Below are positions 1-8,192 of a stretch of DNA of 37,268 nt, piece after piece. The first letter of the stretch is position 1. Each line of letters begins with the position of its first letter. The stretch spans positions 1 to 37,268 of the forward strand of contig CAOKOS010000021.1 of the NCBI GenBank assembly GCA_948470255.1, read 5' to 3'. Made by a program: the position numbers and the translations under genes. The stretch is from an uncultured Lachnotalea sp. Its GTDB lineage: Bacteria; Bacillota; Clostridia; Lachnospirales; Lachnospiraceae. The notes below the pieces were generated by a model, which worked only from the letters and a program-made list of their open reading frames with translations, did not search any database and was not told the DNA's origin.

Positions 1-3
1 AAA

Positions 4-1125
4 GTGAGAGCGGTAGGTATTATTCTGGCAGGCGGTAACAATAAAAAAATGAGGGAATTGTCAGAGAAGCGGGCAGTGGCCGCGATGCCGGTTGCAGGCA
101 GCTACAGAGCCATCGATTTTTCCTTAAGTAATATGACAAATTCCCATATTAAAAAAGTGGCTGTATTCACCCAGTATAATTCCATTTCATTAAACGAGCA
201 TTTAAGCTCCTCTAAATGGTGGGACTTCGGGAGAAAGCAGGGCGGGCTTTATGTGTTTACCCCGACTTTGTCGGCCATCAACAACAACTGGTACAGAGGC
301 ACGGCCGATGCCCTCTGGCAGAATATCAATTATTTAAAGAACAGCCATGAACCTTACGTGGTGATTGCGTCCGGTGATGGTGTTTACAAACTGGATTACA
401 ATAAGGTGCTGGAGTACCACATTGCAAAGCAGGCCGATATTACGCTGGTTTGTAAAGATATGCCGGCAGATGCAGATGTGAGCCGCTTTGGCCTGGTACG
501 GACCAATGAGGAAGACCGGGTCGTGGATTTTGACGAAAAGCCCATGGTAGCCACATCCCATACGGTTTCCTGCGGGATTTATGTGATCCGCCGCCGCCAG
601 CTGATCGAGCTGATTGAGAAATGCGCGGAAGAAGACCGTTATGACTTTGTACAAGATATCCTGATTCGCTATAAAAACATGAAGCGGATTTATGCTTATA
701 AGCTGGATTCTTACTGGAGCAACATCTCCTGTGTGGATGCTTATTTTAAGACGAATATGGAATTCCTGAACCCGGAAGTCCGCAATTATTTCTTTAATAC
801 TTATCCCGATGTGTATTCCAAGGTGGACGATAATCCTCCGGCTAAATATAACGTGGGGGCTAAAGTGCGCAACAGCTTGGTTTCCAGCGGCTGCATCATC
901 AACGGGGAGGTTGAGAATTCCGTATTATTTAAAAAGGCATATATCGGAAACAACTGTGTGATTCGGAATTCCATCATCCTGAACGATGTTTATATTGGGG
1001 ATAACACACGGATTGAGAACTGTATCGTGGAAAGCAGGGATACGATCCGTGCAAATATGACTTATATTGGTGAACCAAACAATATAAAGATTGTGATTGA
1101 AAAAAACGAAAGATTTGTGCTTTAA
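4..1125 (+). CDS. glgD: GlgD, glucose-1-phosphate adenylyltransferase-like subunit
   Basis: This is the GlgD partner subunit of ADP-glucose pyrophosphorylase, which supplies ADP-glucose for glycogen synthesis in the cytoplasm. The N-terminus carries the nucleotidyltransferase signature (GIILAGGNN, residues 5-13), followed by the GlgD-type stretches SLNEHLSSSKWWDFGRKQGG and YRGTADALWQN. The C-terminal third is a left-handed beta-helix (repeats such as NSVLFKKAYIGNNCVIRNS). At 373 residues it has normal family length. A GTG start is used; only three bases precede it, so the ribosome site and the expected partner glgC lie outside the window. In Firmicutes, GlgD is known as a non-catalytic or regulatory subunit that works with GlgC. 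The family assignment is firm; the regulatory role is from family knowledge. Confidence 0.96.
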   Translation: MRAVGIILAGGNNKKMRELSEKRAVAAMPVAGSYRAIDFSLSNMTNSHIKKVAVFTQYNSISLNEHLSSSKWWDFGRKQGGLYVFTPTLSAINNNWYRGTADALWQNINYLKNSHEPYVVIASGDGVYKLDYNKVLEYHIAKQADITLVCKDMPADADVSRFGLVRTNEEDRVVDFDEKPMVATSHTVSCGIYVIRRRQLIELIEKCAEEDRYDFVQDILIRYKNMKRIYAYKLDSYWSNISCVDAYFKTNMEFLNPEVRNYFFNTYPDVYSKVDDNPPAKYNVGAKVRNSLVSSGCIINGEVENSVLFKKAYIGNNCVIRNSIILNDVYIGDNTRIENCIVESRDTIRANMTYIGEPNNIKIVIEKNERFVL

Positions 1126-1165
1126 GCTTTGGTAGCAAGAAGGCAAAGGAAGGGGACTGTGAAAC

Positions 1166-1441
1166 ATGCAGATTACAGACGTGAGGGTTCGGAAAGTAGC
1201 AAAAGAAGGAAAAATGAAAGCCATTGTGTCCATTACCCTGGATAATGAGTTTGTCGTCCACGATATCAAGGTGATCGAAGGGGAAAAGGGTATGTTTATT
1301 GCCATGCCCAGCAGAAAGGCCGCTGACGGCGAGTACAGGGATATAGCCCATCCCATCAATTCCGATACAAGGGATAAGATTCAGGGTATTATCCTGGCAA
1401 AGTATGAGACTACGCTTTTGGAAGCAGAGGAAGAAGAGTAG
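1166..1441 (+). CDS. spoVG: SpoVG, septation and sporulation regulator
   Basis: A 91-residue protein matching SpoVG across its whole length: it opens with [10 protein letters not shown], contains [11 protein letters not shown] and [10 protein letters not shown], and ends in an acidic tail (EAEEEE). SpoVG family members are small nucleic-acid-binding regulators affecting asymmetric septation, sporulation and, in other Firmicutes, virulence and metabolism. It lies 40 bases after glgD and may be co-transcribed with it. A Rho-independent terminator follows at 1495-1532. The AAGGAAGGGG stretch before the ATG serves as ribosome-binding site. Confidence 0.96.
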   Translation: MQITDVRVRKVAKEGKMKAIVSITLDNEFVVHDIKVIEGEKGMFIAMPSRKAADGEYRDIAHPINSDTRDKIQGIILAKYETTLLEAEEEE

Positions 1442-1494
1442 GGAAAGCCGCCGGCTTCAATACTCTACAGTGACAAGGTCTTTTCTATGAAATT

Positions 1495-1532
1495 GAGAAA
1501 GGATGCCCAGGTATGGAAGGGCATCCTTTTTT
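1495..1532 (+). terminator. Rho-independent terminator after spoVG
   Basis: GGATGCCC (1501-1508) pairs perfectly with GGGCATCC (1519-1526) around a 10-base loop. The stem extends outward through AAA/TTT and is followed by six T residues. It separates glgD-spoVG from the downstream lipoprotein gene. Confidence 0.9.
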
Positions 1533-1556
1533 CTCTTTTATGAAGGAGGTATATCC

Positions 1557-2591
1557 ATGAAACTGGGCATTTTAATAATCGCCATTTTTTGTTTTTTAAC
1601 AGCCTGCGCAGCTCCTGCAAAGGAGGGCTTGGATACTATTCCGGAGCAAAGCAGCGTTACTGCCGCCCCTGCGAAAGATACTCTGGACACTGTCCCGGAA
1701 CAAGGCAGTGATACTGTTAAATCCATGGAATGGGACCGTATTGGTGAAGATACGGTCATAATCACGGAAGAAAATTATCCGAGGGTGGATGGTTCTACTT
1801 CCACGCTCAAGATTGTCCGCTCCATTTATACGAACCTTGTTGGAGCAAATGGGATCAATATTCCAGACAGCCCATCGAAAACCGTCCCTTCTTACCGAAA
1901 GCTGATTACAGGCGAAGTGGATTTAATCGTTGTACCCTACGCTTCTGACGAAGTATTGGAAGAGGCAAGGGCGGCTGGAGTTACTTTGGAGTTTTACCCT
2001 ATCGCCGCGGAAGCCCTGGTATTTATAACGCCTGTGGATAATACGGCGGAAAATATCACAAGAGAGCAGGCCCGCAGTATTTACCTGGACTATGGGATCG
2101 GAAACTGGAAAGAATTACATGGGCCGGACAAAACGCTCATTCCAATTTGCAGGAACGCTGACAGCGGAAGCCAGTCCCAGATGGAAAATTTGGTTTTAGA
2201 CAATGAAGAAATGGACAGCCGGATCAAGGATAATTATGTAGAGCTTACCATGGAAGGCATGTTGGAACAGGTGGCGTTTTATCACAACGGCGGCCTTTCG
2301 GGAACGCCGGTAAACGGATACGCCCTGGGGTATACTCTCTATACATATTTAGAAGACATGAATACCATGACGGGCATTGGCGAACAGTTGAAGACCCTTT
2401 CCTTTGACGGCGTAAAACCGACGTTGGAAACAATAGGAGATGGTTCCTATCCTTTATCTGACGCTTATTATGCGGTTGTGAGAAGTGATTTGCCAAAGGA
2501 AAACACTGCGTGGGCGGTTCTGGCGTGGTTAAAAACGGATGCCGGCATAAGGGAGATAGAAAAAATGGGCTATGTTTCGTGTGTAAAATGA
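1557..2591 (+). CDS. PstS-like substrate-binding lipoprotein (orphan)
   Basis: A 344-residue exported lipoprotein. The start at ATG 1557 is preceded by GAAGGAGGT at a good distance; the in-frame upstream TTG at 1503 lies inside the terminator and is not credible. Residues 1-17 form a short lipoprotein signal ending in the lipobox LTAC (Cys17). A repetitive linker follows. The binding domain begins around YPRVDGSTST, the signature seen in PstS-type phosphate-binding proteins, and includes a second-lobe segment (ADSGSQSQMENLVL) typical of that fold. No pstC, pstA or pstB lies nearby, so it may be a stray component of a phosphate or oxyanion importer or a sensor lipoprotein. The ligand cannot be fixed from sequence. 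Confidence 0.82.
   Translation: MKLGILIIAIFCFLTACAAPAKEGLDTIPEQSSVTAAPAKDTLDTVPEQGSDTVKSMEWDRIGEDTVIITEENYPRVDGSTSTLKIVRSIYTNLVGANGINIPDSPSKTVPSYRKLITGEVDLIVVPYASDEVLEEARAAGVTLEFYPIAAEALVFITPVDNTAENITREQARSIYLDYGIGNWKELHGPDKTLIPICRNADSGSQSQMENLVLDNEEMDSRIKDNYVELTMEGMLEQVAFYHNGGLSGTPVNGYALGYTLYTYLEDMNTMTGIGEQLKTLSFDGVKPTLETIGDGSYPLSDAYYAVVRSDLPKENTAWAVLAWLKTDAGIREIEKMGYVSCVK
1611..1718 (+). repeat. Two tandem 54-bp in-frame copies in the lipoprotein linker
   Basis: Two consecutive 54-base units (1611-1664 and 1665-1718) encode related 18-residue segments of the pattern APAK-x-x-LDT-I/V-PEQ. They differ at many third positions, so the duplication is not recent. They lengthen the flexible tether between the lipid-anchored cysteine and the binding domain. 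Confidence 0.75.
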
Positions 2592-2635
2592 TTTGTTACA
2601 CGTAAATGCCCTGTTGCCACACCGGTCAATTTATT

Positions 2636-2698
2636 TATGCATAGGAAAATTAATGTAAATGGATGTGTATCTGTTCTATTTCAGTTTTCCCCTGCATA
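2636..2698. repeat. Imperfect hairpin between the lipoprotein gene and the next gene
   Basis: TATGCATAGGAAAA (2636-2649) pairs with TTTTCCCCTGCATA (2685-2698) with two mismatches around a 35-base AT-rich loop. It ends just before the ribosome site of the gene at 2725. It lacks a clear T-run on the plus strand, so terminator function is doubtful; it may be a leader structure. Confidence 0.4.
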
Positions 2699-2724
2699 GA
2701 ATAGAGGAGAAGGAGTGGTGAATA

Positions 2725-3963
2725 TTGGCAGAATACAGACGTTTTATTTCATATATATATGCCTATGAAGGCGATATGAAGACAAAAAATGTGGGCTTTG
2801 CCAAAATTGAGGCGAGAAACGGCCAGTGCCGGATCAGCATCAGCATCAAAGGCGCATATGAATGCAGCGGACAGGAACTTAGCTTATATGGTTACGGATA
2901 CCAGGGGACGGACTGTCTTCTGGTCCCATTGGGCCAGATTCCTGTAAAAAACGGAGTAGGAGAAGCGGTGTTTGGGAAACAGGAGGACAATCTGGGAGGA
3001 ACCGGATACGGGCTTGATTTTCTGAAAGGACTATATTTAAGAAGCAGGTTTTCAGCCCGTAAAGCTTATCTGACCACCTGGGACGACACAGTTGTACATA
3101 TTACGGCATTGAGGAAAGCGCCGATGGCCGGAACAGAAAGTGTTTTGCGGGCGGCAGCTTTGGGCCGGGAAGAAGAGCGGGAGATAAGTAAAACAGTAAA
3201 AACAGAGGATTCTGTAAATTTGGACAGGGATATGGCGGAGAGGATTTCGGAAACAGAACCTGTGGAACAGGAACCCTTGAAACAAGAATTGGAGGAGGGA
3301 GCTTCGGAGAAAGAGTTTTGGGAACAAGATCCTTCGGGGCAGGCTCCTATGGAACAGGAGCTTTCCGACCAGGCGGTATCAACACAGAAGTTTTTGGAGG
3401 CCGGATTTACCAAACCGGAATTTACCAGGCTGGAATCCCCAAAGCCGGAGATTCCGAAAAGGGAATTTCAAAAGCCGGAATTTTTAAAAGAACAAATAAA
3501 AAAACCGGAAACAGAAACGGACGGGGAAGAAGCAGCTGCCGGGGCGAATGTGGGGCGTATGCCGGATGATTTTTATTTTCGGGAAGGTTTTACAGAGCTT
3601 CCTCTATGGGAATGTCTGCGGAAGATACTACCCAGGAAACGGGTTTTTGCAGAAGCAGGATGGGAAGTCCTTCAACTTCATATACAGGATATCGGAAGAC
3701 TGCCGAGAGAAAACTGGACTTATGGAAACAACAGTTTTGTCCTTCATGGATATTTTCAATACAGGTATTTGATTCTGGCAAGACGGCAGATGCGGTCTGC
3801 AGAAGGGTTCCAGCCCAAATATCAGTATATTATAGGAGTGCCGGGGATTTTCAAGCCGCAGGAAAAGTTCATGGCGTCCATGTTCGGACTTCCGGAATTT
3901 AAAAAAGCGGCAGGAGGCAGGGATGAGAATTTCGGGTTCTGGTGCGGCAGCATACAGATGTAA
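2725..3963 (+). CDS. Lachnospiraceae-type protein of unknown function with repetitive middle
   Basis: A 412-residue protein starting at TTG 2725, chosen because GAGGAGAAGGAG stands just upstream. I recognise the N-terminal domain (about residues 1-130; starts MAEYRRFISYIYAYEG, later KNVGFAKIEARNGQCRISI) as a Lachnospiraceae domain of unknown function; from memory this may be the DUF6128 family. Residues 130-275 are low-complexity and charged, rich in Glu-Gln and KPE/KPEF repeats. Residues 280-412 form a second compact domain (FREGFTELPLWECLRKILPR to the C-terminus) with many aromatic residues. There is no signal peptide or membrane segment, so it is probably cytoplasmic. It lies upstream of yyaC, but no role can be assigned. 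Confidence 0.75.
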   Translation: MAEYRRFISYIYAYEGDMKTKNVGFAKIEARNGQCRISISIKGAYECSGQELSLYGYGYQGTDCLLVPLGQIPVKNGVGEAVFGKQEDNLGGTGYGLDFLKGLYLRSRFSARKAYLTTWDDTVVHITALRKAPMAGTESVLRAAALGREEEREISKTVKTEDSVNLDRDMAERISETEPVEQEPLKQELEEGASEKEFWEQDPSGQAPMEQELSDQAVSTQKFLEAGFTKPEFTRLESPKPEIPKREFQKPEFLKEQIKKPETETDGEEAAAGANVGRMPDDFYFREGFTELPLWECLRKILPRKRVFAEAGWEVLQLHIQDIGRLPRENWTYGNNSFVLHGYFQYRYLILARRQMRSAEGFQPKYQYIIGVPGIFKPQEKFMASMFGLPEFKKAAGGRDENFGFWCGSIQM

Positions 3964-3970
3964 ATTTATG

Positions 3971-3998
3971 GTTTAATATGAAAAAAACAGGAAATACT
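3971..3998 (+). promoter_or_regulatory. Possible forespore (SigF/SigG-type) promoter before yyaC
   Basis: GTTTA (3971-3975) and GGAAATACT (3990-3998) fit the Bacillus SigF pattern GYWTA and GGNNANANT, with a 14-base spacer where about 15 is usual. The downstream gene yyaC is a sporulation gene, which supports the reading. It is a short-motif match and could be chance. Confidence 0.4.
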
Positions 3999-4044
3999 CC
4001 GGATAAAAGGAATTGTCTCTGACAGAGGCAAAACGGTGGTTATT

Positions 4045-4650
4045 ATGAACAGACAAATTTATTACCATAAAGCTGGAAAATGGTTTTCACCGGAGTTATT
4101 TGGAGGCCAGTTTAAAAAATTAATTGCAGAAGTGAGAAAAAGCACAAAAAAAGAAGGGATCCTGTTCCTTTGTATAGGGAGCGACCGTTCCACCGGAGAC
4201 AGTCTTGGACCGCTTGTGGGCTACAAGCTGCAGAGAACGAAAGGAGAAGAATACCGGGTATTTGGCACATTGATGCAGCCTATTCATGCGGTGAATCTAA
4301 GTGAAACCATGGAGATGATCAGGCAGTATTACAAAGACTGTGTTATTGTGGCCGTAGACGCCTCGGTAGGCAGATATGAACATGTGGGTTATATTACACT
4401 GGGGCGGGGCGCCATCCGGCCAGGACTGGGAGTCAGCAAAAACCTGATGTCTGTGGGAGACATTTTTATTACGGGAATCGTGGGATATGGAGGAAATTTT
4501 GAACCACTTCTTCAGAATACCAGACTTTCTGTGGTGATGGAGCTGGCGGACTGCATCTGTGCAGGTATTGGGTGCATCGGAGCCTCAGATACAGAAAGGG
4601 ATGTGGAATATGGAGATACCCAGAAATATCAGGCAGATTGGGGATATTGA
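4045..4650 (+). CDS. yyaC: YyaC, spore protease-like sporulation protein
   Basis: A 201-residue member of the YyaC family, related to the germination protease Gpr and made during sporulation. Family hallmarks seen are FLCIGSDRSTGDSLGPLVG (about residues 48-66), VAVDASVG, and GLGVSKNLMSVGDIFITGIV. I prefer ATG 4045 because GGTGG lies a few bases upstream; GTG 4036 in the same frame is an alternative. The 3' end overlaps the next gene, whose preferred start is 4610, indicating translational coupling. The substrate of YyaC proteins is not established, so protease activity is inferred only from the fold relationship. Confidence 0.88.
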   Translation: MNRQIYYHKAGKWFSPELFGGQFKKLIAEVRKSTKKEGILFLCIGSDRSTGDSLGPLVGYKLQRTKGEEYRVFGTLMQPIHAVNLSETMEMIRQYYKDCVIVAVDASVGRYEHVGYITLGRGAIRPGLGVSKNLMSVGDIFITGIVGYGGNFEPLLQNTRLSVVMELADCICAGIGCIGASDTERDVEYGDTQKYQADWGY

Positions 4651-5854
4651 TAAGGAACTGGGCTTATACCTGGAAGATTATGTGGCGACCTATATTGAAA
4701 AAATGAGGAGGAAAAATGGAACCTGCATTGGAATCCTTTTAGGCAGGCAGACAAAAGAAAAGGATATTCCCTGCTTGTTTGTCAGGGGAGCTATTATGGC
4801 AAAAGATTATGAAGTGGATGACGGACGCGTTGTGATGACGGCATCGGCATGGAATAATGTCTATGAACAGGCGGAGAAATGTTTCAAAGAAGTGGAAATC
4901 TGCGGATGGTTTTTGTGCAGCAGCGACAGTAGGATGACAGATCTCTATAATCTGCAAAAAAGCCACTGTGAAAATTTCCGAAGCCAGAACCAGGTGCTGT
5001 TTGTTTACGACGGGAACAGAGAAGAGGAAAACATTTACTGGTTTGACACCCAGGGCGCCCACCGCCTCCGCGGCTACTACATATATTATGAGCGGAATGA
5101 ACAAATGCAGGAATACATGATTTCCCAGGAACCAATACGGAAAACGGAATTTGCCGTTGCCCCGGCGGCCCGGGGTATTTCTGATGAAGCGACCAGGCAG
5201 TTTCGGAATGTTATGGAGGGAAAGCAAGAAAAAGAGCAGACTAAGCCGGAATCAAGCGGTATATCAAAAATGTTAAGGACGGTCAGTGTGGCGGCCCTTT
5301 TGTGCGGTGCAGGTTTCGGGCTGGCCGCCTGGTATAAATACGATGTCATGGAGGGGATCAAAGAGGTGGCTTCCGTTTTAACGGGAGGAAACCAGGTGGA
5401 GACGGATTTTCATCCAGATGGGGAAAGCCTTAAGGAAACGGGACAGGCTGTTGTGCGGGAAGTGGCAGGGGAAGTGAAACCGACAGAGAGTGGAGCGGGG
5501 CAGGAAACAGAAGGAGCAGTTTCCCAGGAGAATGGAAGCGCCCAGGGGGGAAGCGAAGCAGCTTCGCCTGCCGCAGGTGAAGCGTCCACAGAAGCCGCAA
5601 CAGCTCCAGAGACAAAAGAAGTACAGACGCAGCCACAGGAAACGCAGGCCACAAAGGCCGCTCCTGCTGCAGCAGAAGAAAAGGCGTATCAGGAATATAC
5701 GGTCAAAAGCGGCGACAGGCTTTCTGTCATTTGTAAAGAATTTTACGGAGATGGAAATGCTTCCCTGGTGGAAGAAGTATGTAAATTCAATGGGATGGCC
5801 AACGCCAATTTGATCTACGAAGGACAGATATTGAAACTCCCTGAGCGTGATTAA
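4610..5854 (+). CDS. Membrane-anchored LysM protein with degenerate MPN/JAB-like domain
   Basis: A 414-residue protein read from ATG 4610 (AAGGG nine bases upstream); in-frame GTG 4559 and ATG 4601 are alternatives. Residues 24-165 resemble an MPN/JAB fold: GILLG at 41-45, then EICGWFLCSSDSRMTDLYNLQ at 96-116, matching the position of the usual GWYHSHP...S..D...Q. The two metal-binding histidines are replaced (Leu102, Ser104) and the upstream catalytic Glu is not present, so it is presumably not a metalloprotease. A single membrane helix lies at about 222-240, then a long Ala/Glu/Thr-rich spacer (about 255-360), then one LysM peptidoglycan-binding domain (YTVKSGDRLSVI to the end). The predicted topology puts the MPN-like part inside and LysM in the wall. 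Overlap with yyaC suggests a sporulation or envelope role. Confidence 0.72.
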   Translation: MEIPRNIRQIGDIDKELGLYLEDYVATYIEKMRRKNGTCIGILLGRQTKEKDIPCLFVRGAIMAKDYEVDDGRVVMTASAWNNVYEQAEKCFKEVEICGWFLCSSDSRMTDLYNLQKSHCENFRSQNQVLFVYDGNREEENIYWFDTQGAHRLRGYYIYYERNEQMQEYMISQEPIRKTEFAVAPAARGISDEATRQFRNVMEGKQEKEQTKPESSGISKMLRTVSVAALLCGAGFGLAAWYKYDVMEGIKEVASVLTGGNQVETDFHPDGESLKETGQAVVREVAGEVKPTESGAGQETEGAVSQENGSAQGGSEAASPAAGEASTEAATAPETKEVQTQPQETQATKAAPAAAEEKAYQEYTVKSGDRLSVICKEFYGDGNASLVEEVCKFNGMANANLIYEGQILKLPERD

Positions 5855-5879
5855 AAAGAAAACTAAATTTTTAAGCTTT

Positions 5880-5950
5880 GTATTTAAAATAGGAAGAAAA
5901 CCGGTTCTTTCAAGCCTGAAAGCAGCTGATTTTCTTCCATATTTTTTTGA
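5880..5950. repeat. Intergenic palindrome A (shorter member of a repeat family)
   Basis: GGAAGAAAA (5892-5900) pairs perfectly with TTTTCTTCC (5930-5938), and inside it CTTTCA (5907-5912) pairs with TGAAAG (5917-5922) across AGCC. The outer parts stay roughly complementary for another 15-25 bases. A run of seven T follows the stem, so it could terminate the yyaC-LysM transcript. Both arms resemble the arms of the larger palindrome at 9101-9297: the shared left core is GTTCTTTC and the shared right core is CTGAAAG followed by GATTTT and TATTTTTT. Confidence 0.7.
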
Positions 5951-5987
5951 GCGTAAAAAAGCGAGATTTCGGGAACCAGGAAAAGTG

Positions 5988-6016
5988 TTGAATTTGGCGC
6001 CTGTTTTGAGTATAAT
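5988..6016 (+). promoter_or_regulatory. SigA-type promoter of the DUF5711-HAD-CvpA operon
   Basis: TTGAAT (5988-5993) and TATAAT (6011-6016) are separated by exactly 17 bases. The promoter stands about 60 bases before the first gene of the operon and immediately after palindrome A. Confidence 0.8.
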
Positions 6017-6073
6017 GAGACGTATGGAATTTGGAATTAAAAGTGGCCGGCCGGTATAAAGGGATGGGGGTAC

Positions 6074-7306
6074 ATGGATAATAAAAGGGACAGAGAGAGC
6101 AGAAAGCAGAAACTGAGAGCGCGTCTTATAGATAATGAGACTGTCTGGCAGGAGGAAGAAGAGGAAGAACTTTACAAAAAGAAAAAGAAGCGGCGGAAGG
6201 TGAGGCTTGCAGTGGCGGCGGCCATAGCCGCTATGGCGGCAGCAGGGATTATTGGCTACAAAGTGTACCAGAATAATCATCAATATACGCAGGCCAGCGT
6301 AATCTGGGAAAAAGAGCTGGCGGCTTCTGTGTCTTCCGGTTATGAGGCATATGGAGAAAATGTGCTTCGTTATACGCGGGATGGGGCGGCCTATGTGGGT
6401 AAAACGGGAGAGGAAGTCTGGAACCAGGCATTTGAGATGAAGGATCCCTTTGCTGTGGTAAACGGAGATTATGCAGCCATTGCCGACAGGGATGGATATT
6501 CTATTTATATTTGTGACAAGAATGGCTGCCAGGGAACGGTCACTACTACGCTTCCTGTCTCAAAACTGTCAATATCCGCCACCGGGATTACGGTGGCAGT
6601 CCTGGAGGATACAAAAAGTAACACCATTGCTTTTTATGATAAACAGGGGACAAAGCTAAAAATAGAAGTGCAGACGACCCTGGCGGGAAACGGGTATCCC
6701 ATTGACTTGAGTATTTCTCCCAATGGAATGATTTTGATGGTTTCTTATGTTTATCTGGATGAAGGTATGATGCAGAACCAGGTGGTTTTCTATAATTTTG
6801 ACGACGAGGGCCAGAGCATCAAGGACCGGCTGGTGGGAGGATTTAAAGAATACGGAAATTCCATGGTGGCAAGGGTACGTTTCCTGGATGATACCCATGC
6901 CTGCGCTTTTGCACAGGATAGATTGTGCTTTTATTCTCTGGAAAATACAGTAAAACCGGAGATGGTAAAGCAGATAGATATCAACGGGGAGATCAGCAGC
7001 ATATTTTATTCTCATCAGTATGCAGGGGTTCTTGTGAAAGACGGGAGCAATAAAAAGCTGTTTTTATATGGAAATACAGGGAAGGAAGTTTTTTCCAGGG
7101 ACATTGACAGGGAATATGAGCATGTGGAGATTTCCGGTTCCCATGTACTTTTATATAGGGAAGAGGAATGTGAGATTTATAATGCTTCCGGGAACCTGAA
7201 ATTCCGGGGAGGGCTTTACGGCAGTACGGATAAACTGATTTATATGGGGGATAACCTTTATATTCAGACAGGCCCCCAAGCGATGCGGGGCCTGGAGCTT
7301 CAATGA
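6074..7306 (+). CDS. DUF5711-type single-pass membrane protein, beta-propeller-like
   Basis: A 410-residue protein. The N-terminal 42 residues are highly charged (poly-Glu then KKKKKRRK), followed by one membrane helix at about 43-63 (LAVAAAIAAMAAAGIIGYKV). The remainder is an extracellular beta-rich domain with repeated four-strand units such as VVNGDYAAIADRDGYSIYIC and GVLVKDGSNKKLFLYGNTGK, looking like a seven-bladed propeller. I recognise it as the Clostridia family catalogued as DUF5711; its function is unknown. The positive-inside rule puts the charged tail in the cytoplasm. It is first in an operon with a HAD phosphatase and a CvpA-like membrane protein, and the final residues (QAMRGLELQ) end 44 bases before the next gene. 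Confidence 0.8.
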   Translation: MDNKRDRESRKQKLRARLIDNETVWQEEEEEELYKKKKKRRKVRLAVAAAIAAMAAAGIIGYKVYQNNHQYTQASVIWEKELAASVSSGYEAYGENVLRYTRDGAAYVGKTGEEVWNQAFEMKDPFAVVNGDYAAIADRDGYSIYICDKNGCQGTVTTTLPVSKLSISATGITVAVLEDTKSNTIAFYDKQGTKLKIEVQTTLAGNGYPIDLSISPNGMILMVSYVYLDEGMMQNQVVFYNFDDEGQSIKDRLVGGFKEYGNSMVARVRFLDDTHACAFAQDRLCFYSLENTVKPEMVKQIDINGEISSIFYSHQYAGVLVKDGSNKKLFLYGNTGKEVFSRDIDREYEHVEISGSHVLLYREEECEIYNASGNLKFRGGLYGSTDKLIYMGDNLYIQTGPQAMRGLELQ

Positions 7307-7350
7307 GATGGTTTTATTGACTGAACGAAAGGAAAAGGATAGGAAATACC

Positions 7351-8187
7351 ATGGACATTCGTCTGATAGCGCTGGATTTGGACGGGACTTTGCTGACAAC
7401 GGAAAAAAAGTTGACGGAACGGACGTGCGCGGCCTTGGAGGAGGCGGCAAAACAGGGGGTACATATTGTCCCGGCTACGGGACGGAGCCTGACGGGGCTT
7501 GCGCCTGAAGTTAGGGCGCTTCCCTTTATCCGGTATGCAGTTACAGTAAACGGCGCTGCAGTCTGGGATATGAAAGAAAATAAAATCATATCCAGGAAGG
7601 CTTTTTCCAGGGAGCGGGCATTGGAACTTTGGGATTTTATTTCCGGATACCATACCATGCAGGACGCCTGCATAGATGGCGTGGCCAGAATGGAACCGGA
7701 GTATTATAACAGGGCGCGGGAGTTTATGGCAGATGAACCCCGCACCCACTTGATCCTTTCCACCAGAAGGCCCACGGAACGTATGCGGGATATGGTGGCT
7801 GATGAAAAAAACTGTGTGGAAAAGTTTAATTTGTTTTTCCGCCAGGAGAGGGAAGGGGAGAGACAGCAGGCCAAAAGGCAGCTGGAACAGTTTTCGGGAC
7901 TTTCTGTAACGTCGTCTTTAGGCAACAATCTGGAAATTAACCATATTGATGCAACGAAGGGGAAGGGCCTTCTTTCACTGGCGGCCCATTTGGGGCTGGA
8001 TACATCACAGGTCATGGCTTTCGGTGATGGAGAGAATGATATTTCTATGCTGGAGGCTGCCGGCTGTGGCGTGGCCATGGGCAATGCTTCGGAAGGCGTG
8101 AAAGGGGCGGCGGATATGGTGACATTAAATAACGATGAGGAAGGTGTGGCATATAGTATTGAGAAATACGTGCTGGAGGTCAGGTAG
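7351..8187 (+). CDS. Cof-type HAD-IIB sugar-phosphate phosphatase
   Basis: A 278-residue cytoplasmic hydrolase of the HAD superfamily, subclass IIB (Cof/YidA type), which dephosphorylates sugar phosphates and similar small molecules. Motif I is IALDLDGTLL (residues 6-15, nucleophile Asp9), motif II is in VPATGRSL, and motif III/IV is MAFGDGENDISMLEAAG, with the lysine motif in NHIDATKGKGLLSL. The C-terminus ends with the usual GVAMGNASEGVKGAADMVT. All catalytic residues look intact and length is normal. The substrate cannot be predicted. It is followed after five bases by the CvpA-like gene. Confidence 0.93.
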   Translation: MDIRLIALDLDGTLLTTEKKLTERTCAALEEAAKQGVHIVPATGRSLTGLAPEVRALPFIRYAVTVNGAAVWDMKENKIISRKAFSRERALELWDFISGYHTMQDACIDGVARMEPEYYNRAREFMADEPRTHLILSTRRPTERMRDMVADEKNCVEKFNLFFRQEREGERQQAKRQLEQFSGLSVTSSLGNNLEINHIDATKGKGLLSLAAHLGLDTSQVMAFGDGENDISMLEAAGCGVAMGNASEGVKGAADMVTLNNDEEGVAYSIEKYVLEVR

Positions 8188-8192
8188 ACATC

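Noticed and set aside
5847-6059. A 70-codon plus-strand frame after the LysM gene
   Set aside because: It runs through palindrome A and the promoter at 5988-6016; its coding appearance comes from the inverted repeat.
5378-6283. A 301-codon minus-strand frame
   Set aside because: It lies antisense to the LysM gene, palindrome A and the DUF5711-type gene; the protein is low-complexity and unlike any family, with no ribosome site of note.
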